The notes below the pieces were generated by a model. It was given only the letters and a program-made list of their open reading frames with translations. It searched no databases and was not told the origin of the DNA. 64,000 nt of DNA, from positions 5,788,945 through 5,852,944 of the forward strand of contig NZ_CM001165.1 in the NCBI RefSeq assembly GCF_000213055.1, read 5' to 3'. A program made the translations under genes and the position numbers. Positions 34,823 through 44,014 of this stretch are shown one piece after another. Within the stretch, counting starts at the first letter, position 1; each line of letters begins with the position of its first letter. The DNA is from Streptomyces sp. Tu6071. GTDB lineage: Bacteria; Actinomycetota; Actinomycetes; Streptomycetales; Streptomycetaceae.

Positions 34823-35104
34823 TCAACCCTGGGCCGTGGTGGGGCCGTCAGGGCGAGGGGCCGCCACGCCGTAGAGCCCATCCATGGCCGCTCGTGCGCG
34901 GGCTTCCCCACTCGGCATCAGGTGCGTGTACGTCCGCAGCGTGAAGCCGGGGTCCGAGTGCCCCAGGTAGGTGCTCAGTGCCTTGATGTTCTCGCCGGCG
35001 TCGAGGAGACCTGGGCAGAGGGCCACGGCACGACCCCGCGCATATTCCGGCCGGGAGCTTTGACGCTCTTCGAGTCGCAAGGGTTCTTCTGCGTGCGGCC
35101 GTCG
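34823..35104 (-). pseudogene. Decayed tyrosine-integrase fragment with internal deletion
   Basis: On the minus strand, a short stretch reading KNPCDSKSVKAPGRNMRG (about 35089-35036) matches the middle of phage/ICE integrases; compare IAKNPCETGSVK in the intact integrase at 61.4 kb. It runs, out of frame, straight into the integrase C-terminus: LLDAGENIKALSTYLGH then LRTYTHLM (about 35013-34925), which contains the catalytic Tyr region. About a hundred residues including the HxxR box are missing between them. The gene cannot make an active recombinase. It marks a past integration next to glnA2. No att repeats were identified. Confidence 0.8.
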
Positions 35105-35151
35105 TCAACGGCGGCGATGGGGCGGCGATACGGGGCGGTGCGCGGTGGCCC

Positions 35152-35736
35152 TCAGCCGAAGACCCCCGCCATCGCCCCCATCGTCTCCATGATCAGCTCG
35201 CGCGGGTCGTCCGCCTCGTCGCCCGCGACCCAGCGCTGCATGGCGAGGCGGATGGAGGCGAGGAAGGCGGCGCCGAGGCAGCCGGCTTCGAGGGGGGTGA
35301 GGCCGCCGCGGTCGGTGATGGCCTCGCGCAGGTCCGTTTCGAGGACCGCGTGGTTGGCGAGCTGGCGGGCGAGCAGGGTGGGGTGGCGCAGGGCGAGGCG
35401 GCTGCGGATCGCGGTCTCGCGGTCCGGGGGCTCCTCGGTGGGGAAGCGGTCGAGGACCGCTCCGGCGAGGGCCTGCCAGGGGCCCTCGTGCGGGGGGCGG
35501 GCGCGGAAGGCGAGGACGAGGGCCTTGATGTGCTGCTCCTCGCCCCAGAGGACCGCGTCCTCCTTCGCCGTGAAGTAGTTGGAGAAGGTCCGGCGCGAGA
35601 TGCCTGCCGCGTCGGCGATCGCCTCCACGGTGAGGTGCTCGAAACCGTGCTCGACCGCCAGGTTCAGCGCCGCCTTGTGCACGGCTTCCCTGGTGGCGGC
35701 CTTCTTGCGCTCGCGCAAACCCACTGTGCTCTCCAT
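35152..35736 (-). CDS. TetR-family repressor, divergent from the efflux gene
   Basis: 194 residues from ATG 35736. N-terminal TetR helix-turn-helix LTVEAIADAAGISRRTFSNYF (split as LTVEAIADAAG and ISRRTFSNYF, about residues 33-53). The C-terminal ligand domain is helical and unassigned. It is transcribed away from a DHA2 exporter across 308 bp holding a direct repeat at 35768 and an octamer array. The classic arrangement is a repressor that releases the pump gene on binding the pump's substrate. The repeat next to its start codon also suggests autoregulation. Confidence 0.88.
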   Translation of the reverse strand: MESTVGLRERKKAATREAVHKAALNLAVEHGFEHLTVEAIADAAGISRRTFSNYFTAKEDAVLWGEEQHIKALVLAFRARPPHEGPWQALAGAVLDRFPTEEPPDRETAIRSRLALRHPTLLARQLANHAVLETDLREAITDRGGLTPLEAGCLGAAFLASIRLAMQRWVAGDEADDPRELIMETMGAMAGVFG

Positions 35737-35767
35737 GGTCCGTCCATCGTAGGCGACCCACTTTACG

Positions 35768-35797
35768 TGCCCAGTGTGCAAAATTGCCCAGTGCGCA
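35768..35797. promoter_or_regulatory. Direct-repeat candidate operator between tetR and the MFS gene
   Basis: TGCCCAGTGTGCA at 35768-35780 and TGCCCAGTGCGCA at 35785-35797, 17 bp apart and 32 bp before the TetR start. Followed by TATGGT at 35800-35805, a possible -10. A TetR site is likely here, but direct rather than inverted repeats are less usual. Confidence 0.5.
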
Positions 35798-35914
35798 TGT
35801 ATGGTGAATGTGTCAGCGCGGAGGCGAGCGGGGACACGGGGAAGCACCGCGGGGCCGCCCCGGCGAACGGCCCGGCCCGCCCCCGTACTTCCGCGCCCGC
35901 GCACCACCCGTCCC

Positions 35915-36018
35915 GTACGTCCGTACGCGTCCGCATCGGTACGCCTGTACGCCTGTACGCCTGTACGCCTGTATGTCCGTACGCCCGTATGTCCGTACGC
36001 CCGTATGTCCGTACGTCC
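35915..36018. repeat. Octamer tandem array in the leader of the DHA2 exporter
   Basis: Thirteen in-phase 8-bp units from 35915. The ten from 35939 are clear: GTACGCCT four times, then GTATGTCC and GTACGCCC/GTACGTCC alternating. The last ends 16 bases before the RBS-like GGAGG. The array lies in the untranslated leader, between the operator region and the GTG start. Confidence 0.9.
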
Positions 36019-36044
36019 CACTCCCCCCATTCCGGAGGTAGCGC

Positions 36045-37733
36045 GTGAGCGCCCAAGCGGTGGCGGCGACGGAGTCCAGCGACTCCGCCCCCATGGATCA
36101 CAAGCACGTGTTGCGGGCCCTCAGCGGGCTGCTCATCGTGCTGTTCGTCGCGATGATCAGCTCCACCGTCGTCTCGGTGGCGCTGCCCCAGATCATCGGC
36201 TCGCTCGGCGGCACCCAGTCGCAGTACACCTGGGTCGTCACCGCGACCCTGCTCGCCTCGACGGCCTCGACGCCGATCTGGGGCAAGCTCGCCGACCTCT
36301 TCAACAAGAAGCTGCTGCTCCAGATCGCGATCGGCATCTTCGTCGTCGCCTCGCTCGGCGCCGGCTTCGCGCAGAACACCCCGACGCTCATCGGCTTCCG
36401 CGCCGTGCAGGGCCTCGGCATGGGCGCGCTCCAGGTGCTCGTGCAGGTGATCCTCGCCGCGATGATCAGCCCCAAGGAGCGCGGCAGGTACAACGGTTAC
36501 CTCGGCGCCGTCATGGCGGTCGCCACGGTCGGCGGGCCGCTGCTCGGCGGCGCGATCACCGATGTGGACTGGCTCGGCTGGCGCTGGTGCTTCTTCATCG
36601 CGCTGCCCTTCACCGTCGTCGCCTCGGTGATCCTCGCCCGCACCCTCCACCTGGAGGACGTCCGCCGCCCCGACACGAAGGTCGACTACTGGGGTGCCTC
36701 GCTCATCGCGGCGGGCGTCAGCCTCCTGCTCCTGTGGGTCACCTTCGTCGACAACGACTTCGCCTGGATCTCCTGGCAGACGGGCGCGATGCTCGCGGGC
36801 ACGGTGGTCCTCCTCGGCGCGGCCGTCGCGGTCGAGGCGAAGGTCTCCCAGCCGGTCATCCCGCTGCACGTCATCAAGCGCCGCGACCCCGCGCTCGCCA
36901 TCGTCGCGAGCCTCGCGGTCGGGATGGCGATGTTCGGCGGCGCGGTCTTCCTCGGCCAGTACTTCCAGATCGGGCGCGGCAAATCCCCCACGCAGGCGGG
37001 CCTGCTGACCATCCCGCTCATGGCCGGGGTGCTCCTCGCCTCGACGGTCGCGGGGCGGCTCGTCTCCAGGACCGGCAAGGTCAAGCCCTTCATCCTCGCC
37101 GGGACCGTGATCCTCGCGGGCGGCTTCTTCGGCCTCGCCACGATCGACGCGCACACCTCGCTCGTCGTCGTCGGCGCATGGATGTTCCTCGTCGGCACCG
37201 GCGTCGGCATGTCGATGCAGAACCTCGTCCTCGTCCTCCAGAACACCGTGCCGCTCCACGAACTCGGCGCGGCGAGCGGCGCGATCACCTTCTTCCGCTC
37301 CCTCGGCGGCACGATCGGCGTCTCGGTGCTCGGCGCCGTGCTCGCGAACAGCGTGAGCGGCAGGATCGCGGACGGCCTGCGGAAGCTCGGCGTCGACGGC
37401 GCGGCGGGCGCCGCGGGCGGCGGCAGCGGCACGCTGGACGTCAAGGGCATGCCGGCCCCGGTCCAGGCGGTCGTGCGCGGTGCCTACGGCGACGCGACGG
37501 GCCACATCTTCCTGATCGCCGCCTTCATCGCCCTCGTCGGCATCCTCGCCGCCGCCTTCCTCACCCCGACGACCCTGCGCGACAGCGTGGACCTGGCCGA
37601 GCCCGCACCGGCGGCCGTCGCTCCCGGCACCACCCCGGACGGCGGTACGGTCCCCAGCGCCCCTCCCACCGAACCGGCACCCCCGACGTCCCAGGGCCCC
37701 GACGAGGGACGCGCGAAGGCCCCGGTCTCGTAG
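36045..37733 (+). CDS. 14-helix MFS multidrug exporter (DHA2, EmrB/QacA type)
   Basis: 562 residues from GTG 36045, with CGGAGG nine bases before. Fourteen hydrophobic helices, motif A as GKLADLFNKK and motif C-like GLGMGALQVLVQVILAA and GAVMAVATVGGPLLGG segments of proton antiporters. A Pro/Thr-rich cytoplasmic tail of about 50 residues ends the protein. It exports a hydrophobic drug or signal from the cytoplasm; identity unknown. Probably repressed by the divergent TetR protein. Its leader contains a variable-looking octamer array. A 13-bp-stem terminator follows. Confidence 0.92.
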   Translation: MSAQAVAATESSDSAPMDHKHVLRALSGLLIVLFVAMISSTVVSVALPQIIGSLGGTQSQYTWVVTATLLASTASTPIWGKLADLFNKKLLLQIAIGIFVVASLGAGFAQNTPTLIGFRAVQGLGMGALQVLVQVILAAMISPKERGRYNGYLGAVMAVATVGGPLLGGAITDVDWLGWRWCFFIALPFTVVASVILARTLHLEDVRRPDTKVDYWGASLIAAGVSLLLLWVTFVDNDFAWISWQTGAMLAGTVVLLGAAVAVEAKVSQPVIPLHVIKRRDPALAIVASLAVGMAMFGGAVFLGQYFQIGRGKSPTQAGLLTIPLMAGVLLASTVAGRLVSRTGKVKPFILAGTVILAGGFFGLATIDAHTSLVVVGAWMFLVGTGVGMSMQNLVLVLQNTVPLHELGAASGAITFFRSLGGTIGVSVLGAVLANSVSGRIADGLRKLGVDGAAGAAGGGSGTLDVKGMPAPVQAVVRGAYGDATGHIFLIAAFIALVGILAAAFLTPTTLRDSVDLAEPAPAAVAPGTTPDGGTVPSAPPTEPAPPTSQGPDEGRAKAPVS

Positions 37734-37755
37734 CCGACGGACGGACAGCGCCGAA

Positions 37756-37787
37756 GGGGCCGCCCGGCACGCGCGCCGGGTGGCCCC
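37756..37787 (+). terminator. Terminator after the DHA2 exporter
   Basis: GGGGCCGCCCGGC at 37756-37768 pairs with GCCGGGTGGCCCC at 37775-37787 around a six-base loop, with one G-T pair, 22 bp after the stop. Confidence 0.78.
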
Positions 37788-37864
37788 CGCCCCTTCCCCA
37801 CCACCCCGACTACGCTCACCCCCGTGGGCCCTGACCGGCAGGGTGATGGCAGGAGGGCGTGGCG

Positions 37865-40800
37865 ATGACCGTCCCGAGCGGGCGCAGGAGCAGCACCTTC
37901 ACGCGGCTGCTGCGGTACGGGTTCGTCGATCCCTCGCACGCGGAGAAGCTGCTCGGCGAGGACGCCCTCGCGGCCGTGCGCTCCGACCCCGTGCTGCTCG
38001 ACGCGCTCGGGGCCGCGGCCGACCCGGATCTCGCGCTGCTCGGACTCGTCCGGCTCGCCGAGGCGCAGCCCGACGCCGAGGCGCGGCGCACCCTGCTCAC
38101 CACGCTCGTCTCCGCGAAGCCGCTGCGCGACCGGCTCCTCGGGGTGCTCGGCGCCTCCGAGGCCCTCGCCGACCACCTCGCGCGCCACCCCGGCGACTGG
38201 AAGACCCTGGTCACGTACGAGTCGAGCGACCTGCACCCCGACGTCGCCGAGTTCGAGCGCGGCCTCGCCGACGTCACCGACCCCGTCTCGCTCCGCGTCG
38301 CCTACCGCCGCTGCCTCCTGTCGCTCGCCGCGCGCGACGTCACGGGCACCACCGACGTCAGCGAGACCGCCGCCGAACTCGCCGACCTCGCCACCGCGAC
38401 GCTGCGCACCGCGCTGCGCCTCGCCCAGGAGGCCGCGCCCGAGGACGCCGCCGCGTGCCGCCTCGCCGTCATCGCGATGGGCAAGTGCGGCGGCCACGAG
38501 CTGAACTACGTCTCCGACGTCGACGTCATCTACGTCGGCGAACCCGCGCACGACGGCGTCGACGAGGGCGAGGCGATTCGCGCCGCGACCCGCCTCGCCG
38601 CGCACCTCATGCGGATCTGCTCCGAGACCACCGTCGAGGGCACCATCTGGCCCGTCGACGCCAACCTCCGCCCCGAGGGCCGCAACGGCCCCCTCGTGCG
38701 CACCCTCTCCAGCCACCTCGCCTACTACCACCGCTGGGCCAAGACCTGGGAGTTCCAGGCCCTGTTGAAGGCCCGGCCCGTCGCGGGCGACCTCGCCCTC
38801 GGCCAGGAGTACGTCGAGGCACTCGCCCCCCTCGTGTGGCAGGCGTCGGAGCGCGAGAACTTCGTCACCGACACCCAGCGCATGCGCCGCCGCGTCATCG
38901 ACGCCATCCCCGCGGCCGAGGCCGAACGCGAACTCAAGCTCGGCCCCGGCGGCCTGCGCGACGTCGAGTTCGCCGTCCAGCTCCTCCAGCTCGTCCACGG
39001 CCGCACCGACACGAACCTGCGCAGCCCCACCACGCTCGCCGCGCTCGCCGAACTCGCCGACGGCGGCTACATCGGCCGCACCGACGCCTTCCAGCTCGAC
39101 GAGGCGTACCGCTTCCTGCGCTCCCTCGAACACCGCATCCAGCTCTTCAAACTGCGCCGCACCCACCTCGTCCCCGAGGACGAGGCCGACCTGCGCCGCC
39201 TCGGCCGCTCCCTCGGCCTGCGCACCGAACCCATCGCCTCGCTCCTCAAGGAGTGGAAGCGCCACTCCGGCGCCGCCCGCCGCATCCACGAGAAGCTCTT
39301 CTACCGGCCCCTCCTCGACGCCGTCGCCCACCTCGCCCCCGGCGAGGCGGGCCTGAGCCCCGCCGCCGCGCGCGACCGCCTCGTCGCCCTCGGCTACGCC
39401 GACCCGGCCGCGGCCCTGCGCCACCTCGAAGCCCTCACCAACGGCGTCTCGCGCCGCGCCGCGATCCAGCGCACCCTGCTCCCCGTCCTCCTCGCCTGGT
39501 TCGCCGACTCCGCCGACCCCGACGCCGGACTCCTCAACTTCCGCAAGGTCTCCGACGCCCTCGGCAAGACCCCCTGGTACCTGCGCCTGCTGCGCGACGA
39601 GGGCGCCGCCGCCGAGAACCTCGCCCGCGTCCTGTCCGCGGGCCGCCTCGCCCCCGACCTCCTCCTGCGCGCCCCCGAGGCCGTCGCACTCCTCGGCGAC
39701 CCCGCCGGACTCGACCCGCGCCCCCGCGCCCAGCTCGAACAGGAGATCCTCGCCGCCGTGGGGCGCGCCGAGACCCCCGAGGCCGGAGTCGTCGCCGCGC
39801 GCGGTGTGCGCCGCCGCGAGCTGTTCCGCACCGCCGCCGCCGACCTCATCGGCTCCTACGGCACCGAGGACACGCCCGCCGAGGAGGACCACGGCGCGCT
39901 CGTCGACCGCGTCGGCTCCGCCGTCTCCGACCTCACCGCCGCGACCCTCGCCGGCACCCTGCGCGCCGTCGTCCGGGCGGGCTGGGGCGAGGAGCTGCCC
40001 ACGCGCTTCGCCGTCATCGGCATGGGCCGCTTCGGCGGCCACGAACTCGCCTACGGCTCCGACGCCGACGTCCTCTTCGTCCACGCCCCGCGCGAAGGCG
40101 TCGACGAGGCCGAGGCGTCCCGCGCGGCGAACGCCGTCGTCGCCGAGATGCGCCGCCTCCTCCAGCTCCCCAGCGCCGACCCGCCCCTCCTCATCGACAC
40201 CGACCTGCGCCCCGAGGGCCGCAACGGCCCCCTCGTGCGCACCGTCAGCTCGTACGCCGCCTACTACCGCCGCTGGTCCCAGACCTGGGAGGCGCAGGCC
40301 CTCCTGCGCGCCGAACCCGTCGCGGGCGACACCGGACTCGGCCGCGCCTTCACCGAACTGATCGACCCGCTCCGCTACCCCGCAGAGGGCATCGGCGAGG
40401 AGGCGGTGCGCGAGATCCGCCGCCTCAAGGCCCGCATGGAGGCCGAACGCGTCCCGCGCGGCCAGGACCCCAACCTCCACACCAAGCTCGGGCGCGGCGG
40501 CCTCTCCGACGTCGAGTGGACCGTCCAGCTCCTCCAGCTCCGCCACGGCCACCACGAGCCCGGACTGCGCACGACCCGCACCCGCGAAGCCCTCGCCGCC
40601 GCCTTCGAGGCGGACCTCCTCGACCAGGAACAGGCCCGCATCCTCGACGAGGCGTGGGTCCTCGCCGCCCGCGTGCGCAACGCCGTCATGCTCGTGCGCG
40701 GCAGGGCGGGCGACACCTTCCCGAGCGACACCCGCGAACTCGGCGCCGTGAGCCGCTACCTGGGCTACGAGGCCGGGCACGCGGGGGACATGCTGGAAGA

Positions 40801-40867
40801 CTACCGGCGCACGACACGGCGGGCCCGCGGCGTCGTGGAGGAGCTGTTCTACGGGGCGGCGCTGTGA
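37865..40867 (+). CDS. glnE: Glutamine synthetase adenylyltransferase/deadenylylase
   Basis: 1,000 residues. ATG 37865 is preferred because AGGAGG lies 8 bases before it; GTG 37859 is only two bases from the same site. Two nucleotidyltransferase halves are visible: SDVDVIYVG near residue 220 (adenylyl-removing half) and YGSDADVLFVH near 734 (adenylyl-transferring half). Each has the linked LR.EGRNGPLVRT repeat and is followed by a helical GlnD-regulated segment. It switches GlnA (not in this window) off and on by adenylylating a Tyr in response to nitrogen. GlnA2 above and GlnII below lack that site, so its target is elsewhere. The gene converges on the PAP2 gene with 12 bp between stops. Confidence 0.96.
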   Translation: MTVPSGRRSSTFTRLLRYGFVDPSHAEKLLGEDALAAVRSDPVLLDALGAAADPDLALLGLVRLAEAQPDAEARRTLLTTLVSAKPLRDRLLGVLGASEALADHLARHPGDWKTLVTYESSDLHPDVAEFERGLADVTDPVSLRVAYRRCLLSLAARDVTGTTDVSETAAELADLATATLRTALRLAQEAAPEDAAACRLAVIAMGKCGGHELNYVSDVDVIYVGEPAHDGVDEGEAIRAATRLAAHLMRICSETTVEGTIWPVDANLRPEGRNGPLVRTLSSHLAYYHRWAKTWEFQALLKARPVAGDLALGQEYVEALAPLVWQASERENFVTDTQRMRRRVIDAIPAAEAERELKLGPGGLRDVEFAVQLLQLVHGRTDTNLRSPTTLAALAELADGGYIGRTDAFQLDEAYRFLRSLEHRIQLFKLRRTHLVPEDEADLRRLGRSLGLRTEPIASLLKEWKRHSGAARRIHEKLFYRPLLDAVAHLAPGEAGLSPAAARDRLVALGYADPAAALRHLEALTNGVSRRAAIQRTLLPVLLAWFADSADPDAGLLNFRKVSDALGKTPWYLRLLRDEGAAAENLARVLSAGRLAPDLLLRAPEAVALLGDPAGLDPRPRAQLEQEILAAVGRAETPEAGVVAARGVRRRELFRTAAADLIGSYGTEDTPAEEDHGALVDRVGSAVSDLTAATLAGTLRAVVRAGWGEELPTRFAVIGMGRFGGHELAYGSDADVLFVHAPREGVDEAEASRAANAVVAEMRRLLQLPSADPPLLIDTDLRPEGRNGPLVRTVSSYAAYYRRWSQTWEAQALLRAEPVAGDTGLGRAFTELIDPLRYPAEGIGEEAVREIRRLKARMEAERVPRGQDPNLHTKLGRGGLSDVEWTVQLLQLRHGHHEPGLRTTRTREALAAAFEADLLDQEQARILDEAWVLAARVRNAVMLVRGRAGDTFPSDTRELGAVSRYLGYEAGHAGDMLEDYRRTTRRARGVVEELFYGAAL

Positions 40868-40879
40868 ACGCCGCCCGCC

Positions 40880-41779
40880 TCAGCGGGAGGCCCGTGCCGC
40901 CTGTGTCGCCCCCACCGCGCGCAGGCGCGAGCCCTTGCCCGGCGAGGTGATGAGCCGGGGCAGCGCGTAGGGCGGCTTCCCGTACCAGAGCGAGGCGACT
41001 CCGTACCCGAAGGCGAGGCAAATGAGCCCGCCGACCGCGTCGAGCCAGAAGTGGTTCGCCGTCGCCACGATGACCGTCAGCGTCGCCATCGGGTAGAGCG
41101 CCCCGAGGATCTTCGCCCACGGCGTCTTCGCGAGCGCGATGATCGTCAGGCCCGCCCACGTCGACCAGCCGATGTGCATCGACGGCATCGCCGCGTACTG
41201 GTTCGAGACGTGCTTGAGGTTGCCCGAGGCCATCGAGCCCCACGTCTCGTGCACGAGGACGGTGTCGATGAAGTGGGTGTTCGCCATGAGACGGGGCGGC
41301 GCCAGCGGGTACAGGTAGTAGCCGAGCAGGGCCGCGCCCGTCGTCGCGAAGAGCGCGAGGCGCGCCGCCGCGTACCGCCCCGGGTGCCACTTGAAGAGCC
41401 ACACGAGCACGCCCAGCGTCACGACGAAGTGCAGCGTCGCGTAGTAGTAGTTCATCCCGACGATCAGCCACGTCACCTTGTTGATCGCGTGGTTGACGGA
41501 CTGCTCGAAGGCCATGCCGAGATCGTGCTCCACGCGCCAGATCCAGTCCGCGTGCCGCAGCGCCTCGGCGCGCTGCTCCGGGACCGCGTTGCGGATCAGC
41601 GAGTACACCCAGTAACTGAGCCCGATGAGGACGATCTCGAACCAGAGCCGGGGCCGCTTCGGGGTGCGCAGGCGCCGCACCGCGTGGCGCACGGCGGCGG
41701 GGCGATCGGGCTTCTCCGTCGCGGGTGAGGAGGCGGCCGGTCCACGGCCTTCCATCGGTGTCACAGTCATCTCACCCAT
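40880..41779 (-). CDS. PAP2-superfamily membrane phosphatase / inositolphosphotransferase-like
   Basis: 299 residues. N-terminal cytoplasmic tail, then five to six membrane helices. The acid-phosphatase triad is present in the lipid form: APPRLM, AAMPSMHIGWS (nucleophile-adjacent His) and ANHFWLDAVGG (second His, Asp). This PAP2_3/AUR1-like layout is shared with enzymes that transfer head groups between phospholipids or phosphatidylinositol derivatives. The second ATG at 41770 may be used. Substrate unknown. It is divergent from nothing close; the GH13 gene follows on the same strand. Confidence 0.86.
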   Translation of the reverse strand: MGEMTVTPMEGRGPAASSPATEKPDRPAAVRHAVRRLRTPKRPRLWFEIVLIGLSYWVYSLIRNAVPEQRAEALRHADWIWRVEHDLGMAFEQSVNHAINKVTWLIVGMNYYYATLHFVVTLGVLVWLFKWHPGRYAAARLALFATTGAALLGYYLYPLAPPRLMANTHFIDTVLVHETWGSMASGNLKHVSNQYAAMPSMHIGWSTWAGLTIIALAKTPWAKILGALYPMATLTVIVATANHFWLDAVGGLICLAFGYGVASLWYGKPPYALPRLITSPGKGSRLRAVGATQAARASR

Positions 41780-41942
41780 GAGCAGAGAGTCTGCCAGAAT
41801 CCGGCACGAATGCTGATCATCCCTCCGGGCGGCCTCGCCCCCCGGCTTCTCCGCCTGGAGGAGGAGAGCCGGAGTGCGGGGACTCCGGGTAAACCCCGAG
41901 CCGGAAGTCCCTGCCCCTCTCCCTCCCCACTCGGCGCCCCTC

Positions 41943-43664
41943 TCACTCCTCGCCCGCCCACCACCCGCACGTGTCCCCGGGCAGCACCACGCGCCCGCCC
42001 CGCGCCTCCACCGGAGCCGAGGCGAGCAGCGGGCGGCCCGGCAGGTCGAGCACGACCTCCGTGGACCGCGTGTTCAGCGCGCACAGCACTCCCGGCCGGG
42101 CGAAGAGCAGGACACCCTCGGGCGCCTCCCGCCACTCCATCCCCCCGTCGCCGAGACCGGGAAGCTCCCGCCGCAGCGCGAGCGCCGCCCGGTACAGCTC
42201 CAGCGTCGATCCCGGGTCCCCGCTCTGCGCCGCGACGCTGAGGCCCCGCCACGCCGGCGGCTGCGGCAGCCAGGAACCGCCCGGCCCGAAGCCGTACGGG
42301 GGCGCCTCGCCCGACCACGGCAGCGGCACCCGGCAGCCGTCCCGCATCCCCTCCTGCCCGCTCGCCTCCGTCTCCGGGAGCCCCGCCGCGTCCGGCGCCC
42401 CCGGCAGCCCCGCCGCGTCCGCCCCGTCCCGCGCGACGGCCCGGCCCCGGAAGTACGCGGGGTCCTGCCGCACCTCCTCCGGCAGGTCGAGCACCTCCGG
42501 CAGCCCCAGCTCCTCGCCCTGGTACACGTACACCGAGCCCGGCAGCGCGAGCGTGAGCAGCGCCGCCGCGCGCCCGCGCCGCAGCCCGCGCGCCGGGTCG
42601 CCCGCCGCGTACCGCGTCGTGTGCCGCACGACGTCGTGGTTGGAGAGCACCCACGTCGTCGTCGCCCCGACCGCGCCCGTCGCGCCGAGCGAGGCATCGA
42701 TCACCTCGCGCAGCGCCCGCGCCTCCCAGGGGGCCAGCACGTACTGGAAGTTGAACGCCTGGTGCGCCTCGTCGGCCCGTACGTACAGCGCCAGGCGCTC
42801 CGAGGTCGGCGCCCACGCCTCGGCGACCTCGATGCGCTCGCCCGGGTAGGAGTCGAGGAGCGCGCGCCAGGAGCGGTGGATCTCGTGCACGCCGTCCTGG
42901 TCGAAGAAGGGCAGCACCTCGGTGTTGAGCATGCGGGCCTGCCCGGCCCGGCCCACGTCGGGCAGGCCGGGTGCCTTGACCATCCCGTGCGCCACGTCGA
43001 CGCGGAAGCCGTCCACGCCGAGGTCGAGCCAGAAGCGCAGCACGTCCTCGAACTCGGCGCGCACCGCCGGGTGCTCCCAGTTCAGGTCGGGCTGCTCGGG
43101 GGCGAACAGGTGCAGGTACCAGACGCCGTCGGGCAGGCGTGTCCACGCCGGGCCGCCGAAGACCGACTCCCAGTCGTTGGGCGGCAGTTCGCCGTGCTCC
43201 CCGCGCCCGGGACGCAGTACGTAGTACGCGCGCTCGGGCGCGGCGGGCGAGGCGCGCACGGCGCGGAACCACGGGTGCCGCTCGGAGGTGTGGTTCGGGA
43301 CGACGTCCACGATGACGCGCAGCCCGTGCCCGTGGGCGGCCTCGATGAGCGCGGCGGCGTCCGGGAGGTCGCCGAAGAGCGGGTCGACGGCGCGGTAGTC
43401 CGCGACGTCGTAGCCGCCGTCCGCCTGCGGCGAGGCGTAGAACGGCGTGAGCCACACCGCGTCCACGCCGAGCCCCGCGAGGTACGGCAACCGGCTCGTC
43501 ACGCCGCGCAGATCGCCGACGCCGTCCCCGTCGCTGTCCGCGAAGGACCGTACGTACACCTGGTAGATGACGGCGTCCCGCCACCAGGCGGGCCCGGGGC
43601 GCGCGGGGGAGCGGGGGAAGGGGGCGGAGGCGCGGACGGCGCCGTCGGCGGGGTCCTGCGGCAT
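41943..43664 (-). CDS. Glycoside hydrolase family 13 alpha-glucosidase-like enzyme
   Basis: 573 residues from ATG 43664, with GAGGAGAAAGG upstream. A cytoplasmic GH13 barrel with the usual four regions: VVPNHT, GFRVDVAH with the nucleophile Asp, VAEAWA with the acid Glu and LSNHDVVRH with the third Asp. It hydrolyses alpha-1,4 or alpha-1,6 glucosidic bonds of maltose-type oligosaccharides (or isomaltose/trehalose). An Ala/Gly/Pro-rich insertion (about residues 415-440) sits late in the barrel. No sugar transporter is adjacent, and no LacI operator was identified in the 350 bp upstream. Confidence 0.92.
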   Translation of the reverse strand: MPQDPADGAVRASAPFPRSPARPGPAWWRDAVIYQVYVRSFADSDGDGVGDLRGVTSRLPYLAGLGVDAVWLTPFYASPQADGGYDVADYRAVDPLFGDLPDAAALIEAAHGHGLRVIVDVVPNHTSERHPWFRAVRASPAAPERAYYVLRPGRGEHGELPPNDWESVFGGPAWTRLPDGVWYLHLFAPEQPDLNWEHPAVRAEFEDVLRFWLDLGVDGFRVDVAHGMVKAPGLPDVGRAGQARMLNTEVLPFFDQDGVHEIHRSWRALLDSYPGERIEVAEAWAPTSERLALYVRADEAHQAFNFQYVLAPWEARALREVIDASLGATGAVGATTTWVLSNHDVVRHTTRYAAGDPARGLRRGRAAALLTLALPGSVYVYQGEELGLPEVLDLPEEVRQDPAYFRGRAVARDGADAAGLPGAPDAAGLPETEASGQEGMRDGCRVPLPWSGEAPPYGFGPGGSWLPQPPAWRGLSVAAQSGDPGSTLELYRAALALRRELPGLGDGGMEWREAPEGVLLFARPGVLCALNTRSTEVVLDLPGRPLLASAPVEARGGRVVLPGDTCGWWAGEE

Positions 43665-44014
43665 GAAGGGCCTTTCTCCTCACGGCGGATGCGGGACGGG
43701 GCCCGGCGGCGGCTGGGGGAGGGAGCGAGGCCGCCGGGCACCTGTCACGGTCATACCCGATCGGCGGACGTACCGATACGGAGTGACGCGGATCGTCATC
43801 AATTGGCGCTTTCGTTCCGGCCCCGTGCTCCTTCGCGACCCGCTCCGGCCCTGGCCCGACCGCACCACCGGTCCTTCGCGCACCGCCTGTCTGTCACGGA
43901 CCTGTCACCGCGCCGCCAACGACGCCTGATCGCGCCCGTCTTGGGCATCAGAGAGCTGTGAAGGACGGGCCGACGCGAGCGCGCGGCCCCTACGGGAGAG
44001 AGGGGAGCGCCGTC
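43665..44014. other. 350-bp divergent intergenic region (GH13 / DUF4230)
   Basis: Carries the promoters of both divergent genes. The AT-richer stretch ATCGTCATCAATTGGCGC near 43792-43809 is the likeliest promoter core. No clear operator, RNA or small gene was found. Confidence 0.55.

Noticed and set aside
35350..36048. Frame reading through the octamer array
   Set aside because: Shadow of the TetR gene and repeat DNA; no start site.
37484..40780. 1,098-residue antisense frame opposite glnE
   Set aside because: Shadow of glnE; low-complexity Gly/Glu sequence.
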